From contig NZ_CP157743.1 in assembly GCF_030717995.2 (NCBI RefSeq), positions 1 to 64,000 of the forward strand: 64,000 nucleotides of DNA. Reading direction: 5' to 3'. This document shows positions 12,325 to 22,789 of this stretch, in pieces. The number at the start of each line of letters is the position of its first letter. Positions within the stretch are counted from its first letter, which is position 1. Source of the stretch: Methylomarinum sp. Ch1-1 (GTDB taxonomy: Bacteria > Pseudomonadota > Gammaproteobacteria > Methylococcales > Methylomonadaceae). Below the pieces are notes generated by a model. It saw only the letters and a list, made by a program, of their open reading frames with translations. It was not told the DNA's origin and made no database searches. A program made the position numbers and the translations under genes.

Positions 12325-12353
12325 TTATCACGCTTAATTTTACTGCATATAAT
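12325..12353 (+). promoter_or_regulatory. candidate sigma-70 promoter for the quinone oxidoreductase operon
   Basis: TTATCA (12325-12330), 17-bp spacer, perfect TATAAT (12348-12353), 35 bp before the ATG at 12388. The -35 is weak (4 of 6). Confidence 0.45.
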
Positions 12354-12387
12354 ACGTCTTCTCAGCCTTTTAACTGAATAAATAATC

Positions 12388-13365
12388 ATGATTGCGATAG
12401 AAATTACCGCCCCCGGCGGCGCCGGCGTATTAAAACCCTGCGAACGCGCAATGCCGATAGCGGGCGATAATCAAGTGCTGATCGAAGTCGCCGCGGCCGG
12501 CATCAATCGCCCCGACATCATGCAACGCCAGGGCCACTATCCGCCGCCGCCCGGCGCCTCCGACATCCCGGGCCTGGAAGTAGCCGGCACCGTCGTCGCA
12601 ATCGGCAATCAGGTCAGCCATCTAAAAATAGGCGACCGGGTTTGCGCGCTGGTCGCCGGTGGCGGCTATGCGCAATATTGCCTGGCTCGCGCCAGCCTCG
12701 CCCTGCCCATTCCAGAAACGCTTGATTTCATCGAAGCAGCGGCGTTGCCGGAAACATTTTTCACCGTCTGGAGCAATGTGTTCGATCGAGGCCAATTGCA
12801 GGCCGGAGAAACGCTGTTAATTCACGGCGGCAGCGGCGGCATCGGCACGACCGCGATTCAATTAGCCAAGGCGTTCGGCGCCAACGTCATCGCTACCGCC
12901 GGCAGCGCCGAAAAATGCCGTTTTTGCTGCCAATTAGGCGCCGATTCCGCCATCGATTATAAAAGACAAGATTTCGCCGAAGAAGTCGGTAAACTGACCG
13001 ATGGTGATGGGGTCGACGTCATCCTGGATATGGTGGCGGGCGATTACTTTCCCCGCAATCTGAAATCATTGGCCATCGAGGGCCGCTTGGTGCAAATCGC
13101 CATACAACACGGCGCCAAAAGCGAAATCAATTTATGGTCGGTAATGAAGAAGCGTCTGACCATTACCGGCTCCACATTAAGAGGCCGGGATGACGAATTC
13201 AAAACCCAAATCGCCGAACAACTCCGACAACGGGTCTGGCCCTTATTGGCCTCAGGAACCATCAAGCCGGTCATACACCGCTGCTATCCTTTAACCGAAG
13301 CGGCCGCCGCCCATGAGCTCATGGAAAGCGGCCTGCATACAGGTAAAATCATCTTAACGGTATAA
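12388..13365 (+). CDS. NAD(P)H:quinone oxidoreductase, medium-chain dehydrogenase family
   Basis: Zinc-free MDR-family oxidoreductase, PIG3/QOR type, reducing quinones or electrophilic carbonyls with NADPH. 325 residues. The N-terminal GroES-like domain has [17 protein letters not shown], and the Rossmann motif [14 protein letters not shown] is near residue 148, followed by the typical GADSAIDY. No structural or catalytic zinc cysteines are apparent. Only 2 bp separate it from the sulfurtransferase, so they are co-transcribed. Substrate not inferable. Confidence 0.9.
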   Translation: MIAIEITAPGGAGVLKPCERAMPIAGDNQVLIEVAAAGINRPDIMQRQGHYPPPPGASDIPGLEVAGTVVAIGNQVSHLKIGDRVCALVAGGGYAQYCLARASLALPIPETLDFIEAAALPETFFTVWSNVFDRGQLQAGETLLIHGGSGGIGTTAIQLAKAFGANVIATAGSAEKCRFCCQLGADSAIDYKRQDFAEEVGKLTDGDGVDVILDMVAGDYFPRNLKSLAIEGRLVQIAIQHGAKSEINLWSVMKKRLTITGSTLRGRDDEFKTQIAEQLRQRVWPLLASGTIKPVIHRCYPLTEAAAAHELMESGLHTGKIILTV

Positions 13366-13367
13366 AC

Positions 13368-14225
13368 ATGTCATACAAAACCATCATTTCAGCCCAAGAG
13401 CTTGCGCAAAATCTCGACGACCGAAACTGGGTGATTTTTGATTGTCGCTTTTCATTGTCCGATGCGGAAGCCGGCGCCCAAGCCTACCGCTCTGGCCACA
13501 TCGCAGGGGCGCGTTATGTTGACCTAAATAAAGATTTATCGTCGGCCGTCCGCGATTACACTGGCCGCCACCCGCTGCCGGACTTTTCGCAGTTGACCGC
13601 GAAACTGGGCCGTTGGGGCGTGCATAACAACAGCCAGGTTGTCACCTATGACGATACCGGCGGCGCCTTTGCCGGCAGACTATGGTGGCTATTGCGCTGC
13701 ATGGGGCATGAGCAGGTCGCCGTGCTCGATGGCGGCTTGGCGCAATGGCGCAAGGCAGGCCACCTTCTGACCACCGCCCTGCCTAACATTGAGCCCCGTC
13801 ATTTCCGAGTTTATCTCGATGACTCGCAATGGCTGTCAGCCAGTCAGATCGAAAACGGCCTGGCTGCCGCCAACATCAAATTAATCGATGCCAGAACGCC
13901 GGAACGCTATAGAGGCGAGCAGGAGCCGATAGACCCGGTTGCCGGCCATGTACCCAAGGCCTTGAACCGGCCTTTTCAATTGAATCTGGACCCTCAAGGC
14001 TGTTTTCTGCCGGCCGCCGAGCTGAAACGGCAATTCCGCCAACTGATCGACGATTTCGCTCCGAGTCAAATCACGCATATGTGCGGTTCCGGGGTTACGG
14101 CTTGTCATAATCTGCTGGCGATGGAGATCGCAGGCCTGCACGGTTCGAAATTGTACGCCGGATCTTGGAGCGAATGGATACGGAACCAGAACCGCGCCAT
14201 CGCCGCAAAACCACAGCCCTGTTAA
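13368..14225 (+). CDS. sseA: sulfurtransferase, 3-mercaptopyruvate type (tandem rhodanese)
   Basis: Two rhodanese domains, 285 residues. The N-terminal domain is catalytically silent, as usual (YDDTGGAFAGRLWW). The C-terminal one has the active-site loop CGSGVTACHN (about 238-247). The CGSGVTA loop is the mercaptopyruvate sulfurtransferase form, against CRKGVTA of thiosulfate rhodaneses, so transfer of sulfur from 3-mercaptopyruvate is the best guess. Cytoplasmic, no signal. Second gene of an operon with the quinone oxidoreductase; it converges on trmL. Confidence 0.88.
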   Translation: MSYKTIISAQELAQNLDDRNWVIFDCRFSLSDAEAGAQAYRSGHIAGARYVDLNKDLSSAVRDYTGRHPLPDFSQLTAKLGRWGVHNNSQVVTYDDTGGAFAGRLWWLLRCMGHEQVAVLDGGLAQWRKAGHLLTTALPNIEPRHFRVYLDDSQWLSASQIENGLAAANIKLIDARTPERYRGEQEPIDPVAGHVPKALNRPFQLNLDPQGCFLPAAELKRQFRQLIDDFAPSQITHMCGSGVTACHNLLAMEIAGLHGSKLYAGSWSEWIRNQNRAIAAKPQPC

Positions 14226-14281
14226 GCGAGTGACCGAGCCGGCCTTACATTCAATAAGGGAAAGTATAACCCTTACCTATT

Positions 14282-14764
14282 CTATAAATTCTGCTGTTTG
14301 ATAACGGCGCCTGAAAAAGACAGTTGTCTCCAGGCCTCATAAAGCGCGATCGCGACAGTATTGGACAAATTGAGGCTGCGACTTTGCTGCTTCATCGGCA
14401 AATAAAGCTTCAGAGCCGGGTCATGATGAGACAAAAATGCATCGGGTAAACCACGCGTTTCCGGGCCGAACAGCAAGGCGTCGCCTTGCTGAAAAGCGGC
14501 GTCGCTATAGACGATCGTCCCCTTGGTGGTCATAGCGAACAGCCGTTTCGGTTGCACCTTCTCGATATAATCCTGCAATGACGCATATTGCCTGACATTA
14601 ACCCACTCGTGATAGTCCAGTCCGGCGCGCCGCAACTTCTTGTCATCCAGATCAAAGCCCAACGGATGGATCAAGTGCAGCTGTGCGCCGGTATTGGCGC
14701 ACAACCTGATGATATTGCCAGTGTTGGCCGGAATTTCCGGCTGATAAAGCACGATATCGAGCAT
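14282..14764 (-). CDS. trmL: tRNA (cytidine(34)-2'-O)-methyltransferase
   Basis: SPOUT-class methyltransferase modifying the wobble base of tRNA-Leu isoacceptors. 160 residues, typical. Motifs are NTGNIIRLCANTG near the N terminus, the SAM-binding knot FGPETRGLP and the final knot segment RSLNLSNTVAIALYEA. Its ATG overlaps the glgP stop by 1 bp (TAATG), so it is translationally coupled to glgP, an unusual partner that probably reflects only shared transcription. Confidence 0.94.
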   Translation of the reverse strand: MLDIVLYQPEIPANTGNIIRLCANTGAQLHLIHPLGFDLDDKKLRRAGLDYHEWVNVRQYASLQDYIEKVQPKRLFAMTTKGTIVYSDAAFQQGDALLFGPETRGLPDAFLSHHDPALKLYLPMKQQSRSLNLSNTVAIALYEAWRQLSFSGAVIKQQNL

Positions 14765-17265
14765 TAAAAGTCGACTTTAACCGGCGTCAGCTTCCAAATA
14801 TTCTCGTTGTAATCGCTGATCGTGCGATCGGTGGAGAACTTGCCGCTGGAAGCCGTATTAATGATGCTCATCCGAGTCCAGCGCTCCTTGTCGCGATAAG
14901 CCTCTTCTACACTTCTTTGCGCATCGATGTAACTGCGAAAATCGGCGATAGTCATCCACGGATCATGCGGACTCATGATCGAGGCGATGATGTCGTCAAA
15001 AATACCCGGCTCAAACTGATTGAAGTGCCCGCACTCCAGCAATCTCATCACCCCTTGCAAATCGGCATCCTCGTCAATAATGGCTTGAGGATTGTAGTCT
15101 TGACGCATTTCTTCAACTTCCTCCTCGGTCAAGCCGAACAGGAAGAAATTCTCGTCACCCACTTCCTCTCTGATTTCAATATTAGCGCCATCCAACGTGC
15201 CGATCGTCAACGCCCCATTCATCATGAACTTCATGTTGCCGGTGCCGGACGCCTCCTTGCCAGCCGTCGATATCTGCTCCGATAAATCCGCACCAGGGCA
15301 GATTTTCTCCATCGCCGACACCCGATAATTCGGCAAGAACACCAGCTTCAACTTGTCACCGACATCGGGGTCATGATTGATGACATCGGCGACATTGTTG
15401 ATGAACTTGATCGTCTTCTTCGCCATCACATAACCCGGCGCCGCCTTACCGCCGATCAACACGCAGCGGTTGGTCCAGTTTGCGGTGTCGCCGCGCTTGA
15501 TACGTTCATACAGATGAATCACATGCAACACATTCAAAATTTGCCGCTTGTATTCATGAATCCGTTTCACCTGCACATCAAACAAGGATTCGACATTCAA
15601 TTCAGCGCCGTGCTCTTCTTTATTGAAGTCGATCAGACGCTGTTTACTGGCTTGTTGCAGTTCGTACCATTTTTGCCTGAATTTGGCGTCATCGGCATAA
15701 GGCTTCAGTTTTTCCAATTCCGATAAATTGGTAACCCACCCATCGCCGATCGTGTCGGTAATCAATTCAGCCAGTTCCGGGTTACAGGCTGCTAACCAGC
15801 GCCTAGGCGTCACGCCATTGGTCTTATTGTTGAATTTTTCCGGCCAAAAATCGTAAAAATCTTTGAACAAACCTTCTTGCAGCAGCTTGGAATGCAGTTC
15901 CGCGACGCCGTTTACCGAAAAACTGCCGACGATCGCCAAATAAGCCATACGCACCTGCTTTTCATGCCCCTCTTCGATGATGGACATGCGTCTCATCCGA
16001 TCGAAATCGCCGGGCCAATGCGCGGAGACTTCGGCCAAGAAGTGGGCATTGATATCGAAGATGATTTCCATCAAGCGCGGCAACAAGCTCTGCATCAGGT
16101 TGACCGACCATCTTTCCAGCGCCTCCGGCAACAGCGTATGGTTGGTATAGGCCATCGTTTTACGGGTGATCCGCCAAGCCTCGTCCCAGTCCAAACCATG
16201 GATATCGACCAGCAAACGCATCAATTCGGCGACGGCGATACTCGGATGGGTGTCATTCAGTTGAAAACAGTTTTTATCGGCGAAATGAGTGAAATCATTG
16301 CCATGCCTGCCCACCCAGTTGGCGATCACATCCTGCAAGCTGGCCGAAGCCAATAAATATTGTTGCTGCAGTCTCAACGCCTTGCCGTTTTCATTGGCGT
16401 CATTCGGATACAACACCATGGTGATATTTTCGGCGGTGTTTTTTTCCGCAACCGACTCGGCATAATCGCCGGCATTGAATTCCTGCAAATTGAACTCTTC
16501 CGTCGCGGTCGCCTTCCACAGCCGCAAGGTGTTGACGGTGCCGTTTTGATAACCGGGAATCGGCGTATCATAAGGGACGGCCAAGACGTCCTGGGTATTG
16601 ACCCATGTCGACCGCTTGCGGCCCAATTCGTCGATGTGCGATTCGGTATGGCCACCGAATTTGACCCGATGGGTATATTCCGGCCGTTCGATTTCCCACA
16701 CATTGCCATTGCGCAGCCAATGATCCGGTCTTTCGACCTGCTCACCATTCTCTATGTTCTGGCAGAACATGCCGTATTCGTAGCGCAAGCCATAACCGGT
16801 CACCGGCAACTGCAACGTGGCGCAACTGTCTATGAAACAGGCCGCCAAACGCCCCAGACCGCCATTGCCCAAGCCGGCATCGGGTTCCGCATCAATCAGC
16901 TCCTCGATATCGAGGCCCAATTCATAAAGCGCCTCGCTGACGATATCATTAACACCCAGATTCAGCATGGCGTTACTCAAAGAGCGCCCCATCAAGAATT
17001 CCATCGATAGGTAAAAGGCGGTTTTACAGTTCTGAATGCGACAGGCATTGTAGGTGTTTTTCCAGCGCTCGACCAGCCTGTCGCTGATGGCCATCGACAA
17101 TGCCTCATAGGCATAATGGGGAGAGCGACAGTTTTCATCACGGCCCAGGCGATGGCTGTAATAATGTTTGAAATCAGCAATAAATTCTTTCTTCGACATT
17201 CCCAGCTTTGGCAGCAAGGTGATATCAGCCGCGGGATTACTTTTCTGAAAGATACTTGAGGGCAT
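14764..17265 (-). CDS. glgP: glycogen/maltodextrin phosphorylase
   Basis: PLP-dependent phosphorylase releasing glucose-1-phosphate from alpha-1,4-glucans. About 833 residues, full length. I chose ATG 17265 (MPSSIFQ), with an AGGT-type ribosome site about 8 bases upstream; an in-frame ATG at 17301 is possible. Visible are LGNGGLGRLAACF, the PLP-lysine region EASGTGNMKFMMNG and the LDGANIEI segment. It lacks the phosphorylated N-terminal regulatory extension of animal enzymes. No glycogen synthase or branching enzyme is in the window. trmL follows with a 1-bp overlap. Confidence 0.95.
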   Translation of the reverse strand: MPSSIFQKSNPAADITLLPKLGMSKKEFIADFKHYYSHRLGRDENCRSPHYAYEALSMAISDRLVERWKNTYNACRIQNCKTAFYLSMEFLMGRSLSNAMLNLGVNDIVSEALYELGLDIEELIDAEPDAGLGNGGLGRLAACFIDSCATLQLPVTGYGLRYEYGMFCQNIENGEQVERPDHWLRNGNVWEIERPEYTHRVKFGGHTESHIDELGRKRSTWVNTQDVLAVPYDTPIPGYQNGTVNTLRLWKATATEEFNLQEFNAGDYAESVAEKNTAENITMVLYPNDANENGKALRLQQQYLLASASLQDVIANWVGRHGNDFTHFADKNCFQLNDTHPSIAVAELMRLLVDIHGLDWDEAWRITRKTMAYTNHTLLPEALERWSVNLMQSLLPRLMEIIFDINAHFLAEVSAHWPGDFDRMRRMSIIEEGHEKQVRMAYLAIVGSFSVNGVAELHSKLLQEGLFKDFYDFWPEKFNNKTNGVTPRRWLAACNPELAELITDTIGDGWVTNLSELEKLKPYADDAKFRQKWYELQQASKQRLIDFNKEEHGAELNVESLFDVQVKRIHEYKRQILNVLHVIHLYERIKRGDTANWTNRCVLIGGKAAPGYVMAKKTIKFINNVADVINHDPDVGDKLKLVFLPNYRVSAMEKICPGADLSEQISTAGKEASGTGNMKFMMNGALTIGTLDGANIEIREEVGDENFFLFGLTEEEVEEMRQDYNPQAIIDEDADLQGVMRLLECGHFNQFEPGIFDDIIASIMSPHDPWMTIADFRSYIDAQRSVEEAYRDKERWTRMSIINTASSGKFSTDRTISDYNENIWKLTPVKVDF

Positions 17266-17306
17266 AGTCATTACCTGTAAGATGAGTTTTTGAATTCGCA
17301 CAACCT

Positions 17307-17347
17307 AAAAAGCCGGATATAATCAGAATCATCTGATTATATCCGGC
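17307..17347 (-). terminator. Rho-independent terminator of secA
   Basis: Perfect 16-bp stem GCCGGATATAATCAGA (17312-17327) and its complement (17332-17347), four-base loop, followed on the minus strand by TTTTT (17311-17307). It lies about 45 bp after the secA stop and before the glgP start. Confidence 0.88.
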
Positions 17348-17392
17348 CTGATCGGGTAAATTAAGGCTAATTTGTCAACTCAAGCCAAATAG

Positions 17393-20146
17393 TTATTTCA
17401 GCTTGCCGTGACATTGTTTATATTTTTTCCCGGAACCGCAAGGACAAGGATCATTGCGCCCCACCTTTTTACCCTCCCTGACAAACGGCTGTTCGGAGAC
17501 AGTCTCCGCAGCCGCCGCCTCCTCTGGCATAGCCTGCTGCGGCTCTTCGGCCTGCTGCACCGGACTGGCCTCGGCATGTTCAAAATGCATTTCCTGAGGC
17601 GCCTGGCGCTGTTCGTCGATGGCCTGCACGTCTTCTTCCTGACTCACCTGAACCTTGGCCAGAATGCCGACAACTTCATACTTGATATGATCCAACAAGC
17701 TGGCGAACATATCGAAAGATTCACGCTTGTATTCCTGTTTGGGATCTTTTTGCGCATAACCTCTGAAATGGATACCCTGACGCAACTGGTCCATCGCCGC
17801 CAGATGTTCTTTCCAGCTATTATCGAGGACCTGTAGCATCACCGATTTCTCAAAATGCCTGAATACTTCGGGGGTGATCTGTTCTTCCTTGTCCTGACTG
17901 ACCCCCTCCATTTTATCGACGATCAGCTCGCGCAGACTTTCCTCATGCAGGGAATGATCCTGTTCCAACATTTCCCGCAACGGCAGCGACAGATTGAATT
18001 CCTGTTGCAGATGATCTTCCAGTCCATGAATATCCCATTGTTCTTCCATCGTTTTCGGGGGGATATACTGCGTAATCACATTGTTGATCACATCCTTACG
18101 AATCGCCTTGATCGTCTCGCTGATATCGTCGGCCGCCATCAGTTCGTTGCGACGAGCATAAATCACCTTGCGCTGGTCATTGGCGACATCGTCATAAGCC
18201 AAAATCTCCTTACGCATATCGAAGTTGCGACTTTCCACCTTGCGTTGCGCATTTTCGATGGAGCGTGTAACCCAAGGATGCTCGATGGCCTCCCCTTCCT
18301 CCATACCGAGTTTCTGCATCAGGCCGGCCACCCGTTCCGATGCGAAAATGCGCATCAGATCATCTTGCAACGATAGATAGAAGCGGGTAGAGCCGGGATC
18401 GCCCTGACGCCCGGATCGCCCTCTCAACTGATTGTCGATCCGGCGAGACTCATGGCGCTCGGAACCGATCACATGCAGACCGCCGCTGGCCAACACTTGT
18501 TCATGGCGGTCCAGCCAAGCGCCGCGAATTTTTTGCTTTTGCTCTTCGCTGGCATCCTCGCCCAACGCCTTAAGCTCCGCGTCCAGATTGCCGCCCAGCA
18601 CGATATCGGTGCCGCGACCGGCCATGTTGGTGGCGATCGTCACCGCGCCCGGCATGCCGGCCATCTCGATGATATGCGCCTCACGCTCATGCTGTTTGGC
18701 GTTCAAGACTTCATGCCTGATATTCTGCTGGCTCAACAGCGATGAGATCAGCTCAGAATTCTCGATCGACGTCGTGCCCACCAATACCGGCTGACCTCGC
18801 TGCACACAACCCTTGATATCCTCGATGATTGCATTATATTTTTCCCGCGCGCTGAGGAAAACCAAATCACCTCGGTCTTCACGTATCATCGGCCTATGGG
18901 TCGGAATGACGACGACTTCCAAACCATAAATCTTATTCAACTCGAACGCTTCGGTATCGGCGGTACCGGTCATCCCGGACAGCTTTTCATAGAGACGGAA
19001 GTAATTCTGGAAGGTAATCGACGCCAGGGTCTGGTTTTCATTCTGAATCGGCACGCCTTCTTTGGCTTCCACCGCCTGATGCAGGCCTTCGGACCAGCGT
19101 CTTCCGGTCATCATACGGCCGGTGAATTCATCGACGATGATGATTTCGTTGTTGTGCACGACATAATCGACATCTTTCTGGAACAGCACATGAGCGCGCA
19201 ATGACGCATTCAAATAATGCATCAAACGGATATTGGCGGCGTCATAGAGACTGGCGCCTTCTTCCATCAAGCCGTGTTCGACCATCAGCCGCTCGACATG
19301 CTCATGACCTTCTTCGGTCAAATAGATCTGCTTGGTTTTTTCATCGACATAATAGTCGCCTGGCATCTTCTCCTGTTGTTCCGGATCCTCGACTTTTTCC
19401 TGGCGGGTCAACGAAGGAATGATGGCGTTGGCTTTCAGATAGACTTCGGTGCTTTCTTCGGTTGGGCCGGAAATAATCAACGGCGTTCTGGCCTCGTCGA
19501 TCAGAATCGAGTCCACCTCGTCGACAATCGCGAAGCTAAGATCGCGCTGCACCTTCTGGTCCAGATTGAAGGCCATGTTATCGCGCAAATAATCGAAGCC
19601 GAACTCGTTATTGGTGCCGTAGGTGATATCGGCTGCATAGGCTTCCTTACGCTCATTATGACCCAGCTCGCTGACGATGACGCCGGTGCTCAAACCTAAA
19701 AACTCATACAGTTGCCCCATCCATTCGGCATCCCGCTTGGCCAGATAATCGTTCACCGTCACCACATGCACACCGCGTCCCGGCAAGGCATTCAGATAAG
19801 CCGCCAGCGTCGCCATCAAGGTCTTACCTTCACCGGTTTTCATCTCGGCAATTTTGCCGTCATGCAATACCATACCGCCGATCAGCTGCACATCGAAGTG
19901 ACGCATGCCGAACACCCGCGTTGAAGCTTCGCGCACGGTGGCGAACGCTTCCGGCAGCAAACTGTCCAGGTTCTCACCCTGCTCGAGACGGTCACGAAAC
20001 TCCTGCGTTTTTGCCCTCAATGCTTCATCAGACAGTTTTTCATAATCAGACGCTAGCGCATTGATCTTCTTTACCAGCTTCCGTTTTTTCTTTATCAGCC
20101 TGTCGTTACGGCTGCCAACAACAAATTTAACCAGCTTACCCAGCAT
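17393..20146 (-). CDS. secA: preprotein translocase ATPase SecA
   Basis: Motor that drives unfolded preproteins through SecYEG. 917 residues. Walker [10 protein letters not shown] lies near 103-111, the [20 protein letters not shown] block marks nucleotide-binding domain 1, and the preprotein cross-linking domain and NBD2 ([21 protein letters not shown]) follow. The C terminus carries the zinc SEC-C motif [14 protein letters not shown], which binds SecB and ribosomes. A Q/A/E-rich linker of about 50 residues precedes it. Monocistronic by its own terminator. Confidence 0.98.
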   Translation of the reverse strand: MLGKLVKFVVGSRNDRLIKKKRKLVKKINALASDYEKLSDEALRAKTQEFRDRLEQGENLDSLLPEAFATVREASTRVFGMRHFDVQLIGGMVLHDGKIAEMKTGEGKTLMATLAAYLNALPGRGVHVVTVNDYLAKRDAEWMGQLYEFLGLSTGVIVSELGHNERKEAYAADITYGTNNEFGFDYLRDNMAFNLDQKVQRDLSFAIVDEVDSILIDEARTPLIISGPTEESTEVYLKANAIIPSLTRQEKVEDPEQQEKMPGDYYVDEKTKQIYLTEEGHEHVERLMVEHGLMEEGASLYDAANIRLMHYLNASLRAHVLFQKDVDYVVHNNEIIIVDEFTGRMMTGRRWSEGLHQAVEAKEGVPIQNENQTLASITFQNYFRLYEKLSGMTGTADTEAFELNKIYGLEVVVIPTHRPMIREDRGDLVFLSAREKYNAIIEDIKGCVQRGQPVLVGTTSIENSELISSLLSQQNIRHEVLNAKQHEREAHIIEMAGMPGAVTIATNMAGRGTDIVLGGNLDAELKALGEDASEEQKQKIRGAWLDRHEQVLASGGLHVIGSERHESRRIDNQLRGRSGRQGDPGSTRFYLSLQDDLMRIFASERVAGLMQKLGMEEGEAIEHPWVTRSIENAQRKVESRNFDMRKEILAYDDVANDQRKVIYARRNELMAADDISETIKAIRKDVINNVITQYIPPKTMEEQWDIHGLEDHLQQEFNLSLPLREMLEQDHSLHEESLRELIVDKMEGVSQDKEEQITPEVFRHFEKSVMLQVLDNSWKEHLAAMDQLRQGIHFRGYAQKDPKQEYKRESFDMFASLLDHIKYEVVGILAKVQVSQEEDVQAIDEQRQAPQEMHFEHAEASPVQQAEEPQQAMPEEAAAAETVSEQPFVREGKKVGRNDPCPCGSGKKYKQCHGKLK

Positions 20147-20176
20147 GTTTATTTCCGGTGAGAATTACTATAAAAA

Positions 20177-20204
20177 TTGATTCAAAATCTGTAGATTATA
20201 TACT
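20177..20204 (+). promoter_or_regulatory. candidate promoter of the hyp operon
   Basis: TTGATT (20177-20182), 16-bp spacer, TATACT (20199-20204), about 43 bp upstream of the hypF GTG. Moderate match to sigma-70 consensus; no sigma-54 GG-N10-GC signature was noticed here. Confidence 0.4.
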
Positions 20205-20246
20205 GTATCGAAACTCAGTGACCAGCTAAAACCCATAAACCCTATT

Positions 20247-22523
20247 GTGAGCGCCCTTATCGAGCGAAAACTTCTTCATATCCATATCCAAGGCTTTGTG
20301 CAAGGCACCGGCTTTCGGCCTTTTGTCTTTAGGCTCGCTTGTAACCATGCGCAGTACGGCTGGGTCGCCAATTGCAGCGCCGGCGTCGAAATCGCCATCG
20401 AAGGCGAGCCCGAGCGCCAACAACACTTTATCGACGACTTAAAAAACCAACTTCCGCCCTACGCGCAAATCAAGTCACTACAAATCGACGAAGGTCCGCC
20501 CGCCCATTTCCAATCCTTTCAGATCAAAACCAGTACCGTCAACGATACCTCCTCGCTGTTTGTCTTGCCCGATATCGCGCCTTGTCCGTCCTGCCTTAGC
20601 GAAATCGAAAACCCCAACAGCCGCTATTACCGCTACCCTTTCACCAGCTGTTGTTTTTGCGGCCCGCGTTACAGCATCATGGCCAGCCAGCCATACGATA
20701 GACAACGCACCAGCCTAGCGCATTTCCCCCTCTGTCCGCAATGCCAGACCGAATATCGCGCGCCGAACAACCGTCGATTTCACGCTCAGACCATCGCCTG
20801 TCCCTCCTGCGGCCCGCAGCTGGCGCTGCTGTCCAGCGACGGCCAGCGGCTGGCTGATGCGAGTCAGGCGCTGGAGGCGACGATCAAACAATTACAGGCA
20901 GGAAAAATTGTCGCGATCAAAGCCGTCGGCGGCTTTCAATTATTGGTCGACGCCAGCAACTCAGCGGCGATACATCGCCTGCGCGAGCGAAAAAAACGCC
21001 CGAAAAAACCGCTGGCATTACTGACTCAGGACCTGGGTAGCGCCGAGCAACTAGGCTTTATCGACGCCAGTGAACGACAGGCACTGTGCTCTCCGTCGAC
21101 CCCTATCGTGTTGCTGCGTCGCCGCGGCGACGCCCCGGTTGCCGACTTAGTCGCCCCCGACAATTCCTTACTGGGCGTGATGCTTCCCGCCTCACCGCTA
21201 CATCACCTGCTTTGCCGTGCTTTCAACGCGCCCCTGGTCGCCACCAGCGGCAATCGACAAAACGAAACTATCTGTATAGACGACCAACAGGCCCTGGACA
21301 AGTTAGGCGACATCGCCGATTGCTTCCTGACTCACAATCGCCCGATCCTGCGACCGCTGGATGATTCGATCGTACGCCTGCTGGGCGACAAAATCACCGT
21401 ACTGCGTCGGGCCCGAGGCTACACCCCACTGCCTATCACGATCAGCCGCCCCCTACCCGATGCGCTGGCGACCGGCAGCTATTTCAAAAACACCGTCGCC
21501 ATCGCCCGCGACCGGCACATCATCGTCAGCCAACATCACGGCGATTTGAACGCCGCCGAAACGCAACAGCAATTCGCCGACAGCATTGCCGATCTGCGGC
21601 AATTTTACCGCTTCGAACCGACGCTGATCTGTCATGACCTACACCCTGATTACAGCAGCAGCCAGTTCGCCCGCCGGCAAACGCAAGCCAAATTGCCCCT
21701 GCAGCATCATCACGCCCATATCCTCGCCTGCATGGCCGAACATGACCTGGCGCCACCGGTCTTGGGTTTCGCCTGGGATGGCGCCGGCTTGGGAAGCGAT
21801 CACGGCATTTGGGGCGGAGAAGTCTTAACGGTTACCCACCAAGGCTTTCATCGTTACGCCCATTTGCGCCGTTTCCCGCTGATGGGCGGCGACCAGGCCG
21901 CCAAGGAGCCGAAACGTTTGGCGCTAGGCCTACTACATGCCATGCTTGGCGACGACGCGTTTCTGCGCACTGATTTAGCGCCGCTGTCGGCATTTACCGA
22001 ATCACAACTCAGTCTGTTAAAACAGATTCTGAACAAGCGGATAAATTGCCCGCAAACCAGCAGCATGGGCAGGCTGTTCGATGCGGTCGCCAGCCTGCTG
22101 GATCTCTGTCAGGAAAACGAATTTGAAGGCCAGGCGGCCATGCGGCTGGAACAGGCGGCGAGCAACTCGACGGTGACGACCAGCTACCCATTCGAGCTGT
22201 CGGCGCATAAACCGATCGAAATAGACTGGCGGCCGATGATGCGACAGATCATCCGCGAACTCGGCGAGCAGAATCCGGAAGATATTGCCGCCCGCTTCCA
22301 TAACACCCTAGCCGACATCGCTGTGGCGATTGCGCAAACGGCCGGACAGATCAAACTGGTATTAAGCGGCGGCTGTTTCCAGAACGCCTTGTTGATCGAC
22401 GGCACGATAAAAAAACTAAAAAAGGCTGGCTTTCAGACCTATACGCATGAAAAAATACCGCCTAATGACGGCGGACTCGCCGTCGGCCAAGCCTATGCGA
22501 CGGCCTGGCTGCGTCCCGCTTAA
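20247..22523 (+). CDS. hypF: carbamoyltransferase HypF
   Basis: Makes thiocarboxamide on HypE from carbamoyl phosphate and ATP, the source of the CN ligands of [NiFe] hydrogenase. 758 residues, GTG start. Domains in order are acylphosphatase-like (about 8-95, QGFVQGTGFRPFVFRLA), two zinc-finger-like CxxC pairs (CPSC/CCFC and CPQC/CPSC, about 110-190), YrdC-like (about 205-390, KAVGGFQLL) and Kae1-like carbamoyltransferase (about 400-758, HHHAHILACMAEH; LSGGCFQNALL). First gene of hypF-C-D-E. Confidence 0.97.
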   Translation: MSALIERKLLHIHIQGFVQGTGFRPFVFRLACNHAQYGWVANCSAGVEIAIEGEPERQQHFIDDLKNQLPPYAQIKSLQIDEGPPAHFQSFQIKTSTVNDTSSLFVLPDIAPCPSCLSEIENPNSRYYRYPFTSCCFCGPRYSIMASQPYDRQRTSLAHFPLCPQCQTEYRAPNNRRFHAQTIACPSCGPQLALLSSDGQRLADASQALEATIKQLQAGKIVAIKAVGGFQLLVDASNSAAIHRLRERKKRPKKPLALLTQDLGSAEQLGFIDASERQALCSPSTPIVLLRRRGDAPVADLVAPDNSLLGVMLPASPLHHLLCRAFNAPLVATSGNRQNETICIDDQQALDKLGDIADCFLTHNRPILRPLDDSIVRLLGDKITVLRRARGYTPLPITISRPLPDALATGSYFKNTVAIARDRHIIVSQHHGDLNAAETQQQFADSIADLRQFYRFEPTLICHDLHPDYSSSQFARRQTQAKLPLQHHHAHILACMAEHDLAPPVLGFAWDGAGLGSDHGIWGGEVLTVTHQGFHRYAHLRRFPLMGGDQAAKEPKRLALGLLHAMLGDDAFLRTDLAPLSAFTESQLSLLKQILNKRINCPQTSSMGRLFDAVASLLDLCQENEFEGQAAMRLEQAASNSTVTTSYPFELSAHKPIEIDWRPMMRQIIRELGEQNPEDIAARFHNTLADIAVAIAQTAGQIKLVLSGGCFQNALLIDGTIKKLKKAGFQTYTHEKIPPNDGGLAVGQAYATAWLRPA

Positions 22524-22546
22524 CCTCATTATTCGGATTAAACTCT

Positions 22547-22789
22547 ATGTGTTTAGCTGTTCCCGGCCAAATCATCCGTATTTCCGATGACGAACCCTTA
22601 CTGCGCACCGGTCTAATCGATTTTTCCGGCGTCTCCCGAGAAATCAGCCTGGCTTACCTGCCGGAAGCCAAGGCCGATGACTATGTCATCGTGCATGCCG
22701 GCTTGGCAATCGCCTTAATCGACGAAGAGGAAGCGCAAGCCAGCCTTCAAGCCTTTCAGGAGTTAGACGACATCGAGGCGGCGCCGTGA
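22547..22789 (+). CDS. hypC: hydrogenase assembly chaperone HypC
   Basis: Small chaperone (80 residues) that with HypD carries the Fe(CN)2CO unit and delivers it to the hydrogenase large subunit. It has the invariant N terminus MCLAVPGQI, where Cys2 is the functional residue. It overlaps hypD by 4 bp (GTGA). Confidence 0.95.
   Translation: MCLAVPGQIIRISDDEPLLRTGLIDFSGVSREISLAYLPEAKADDYVIVHAGLAIALIDEEEAQASLQAFQELDDIEAAP

Noticed and set aside
14226-14281. Terminator between the sulfurtransferase and trmL
   Set aside because: Only a weak AAGGG/CCCTT pairing without a U-tract; not strong enough to call.
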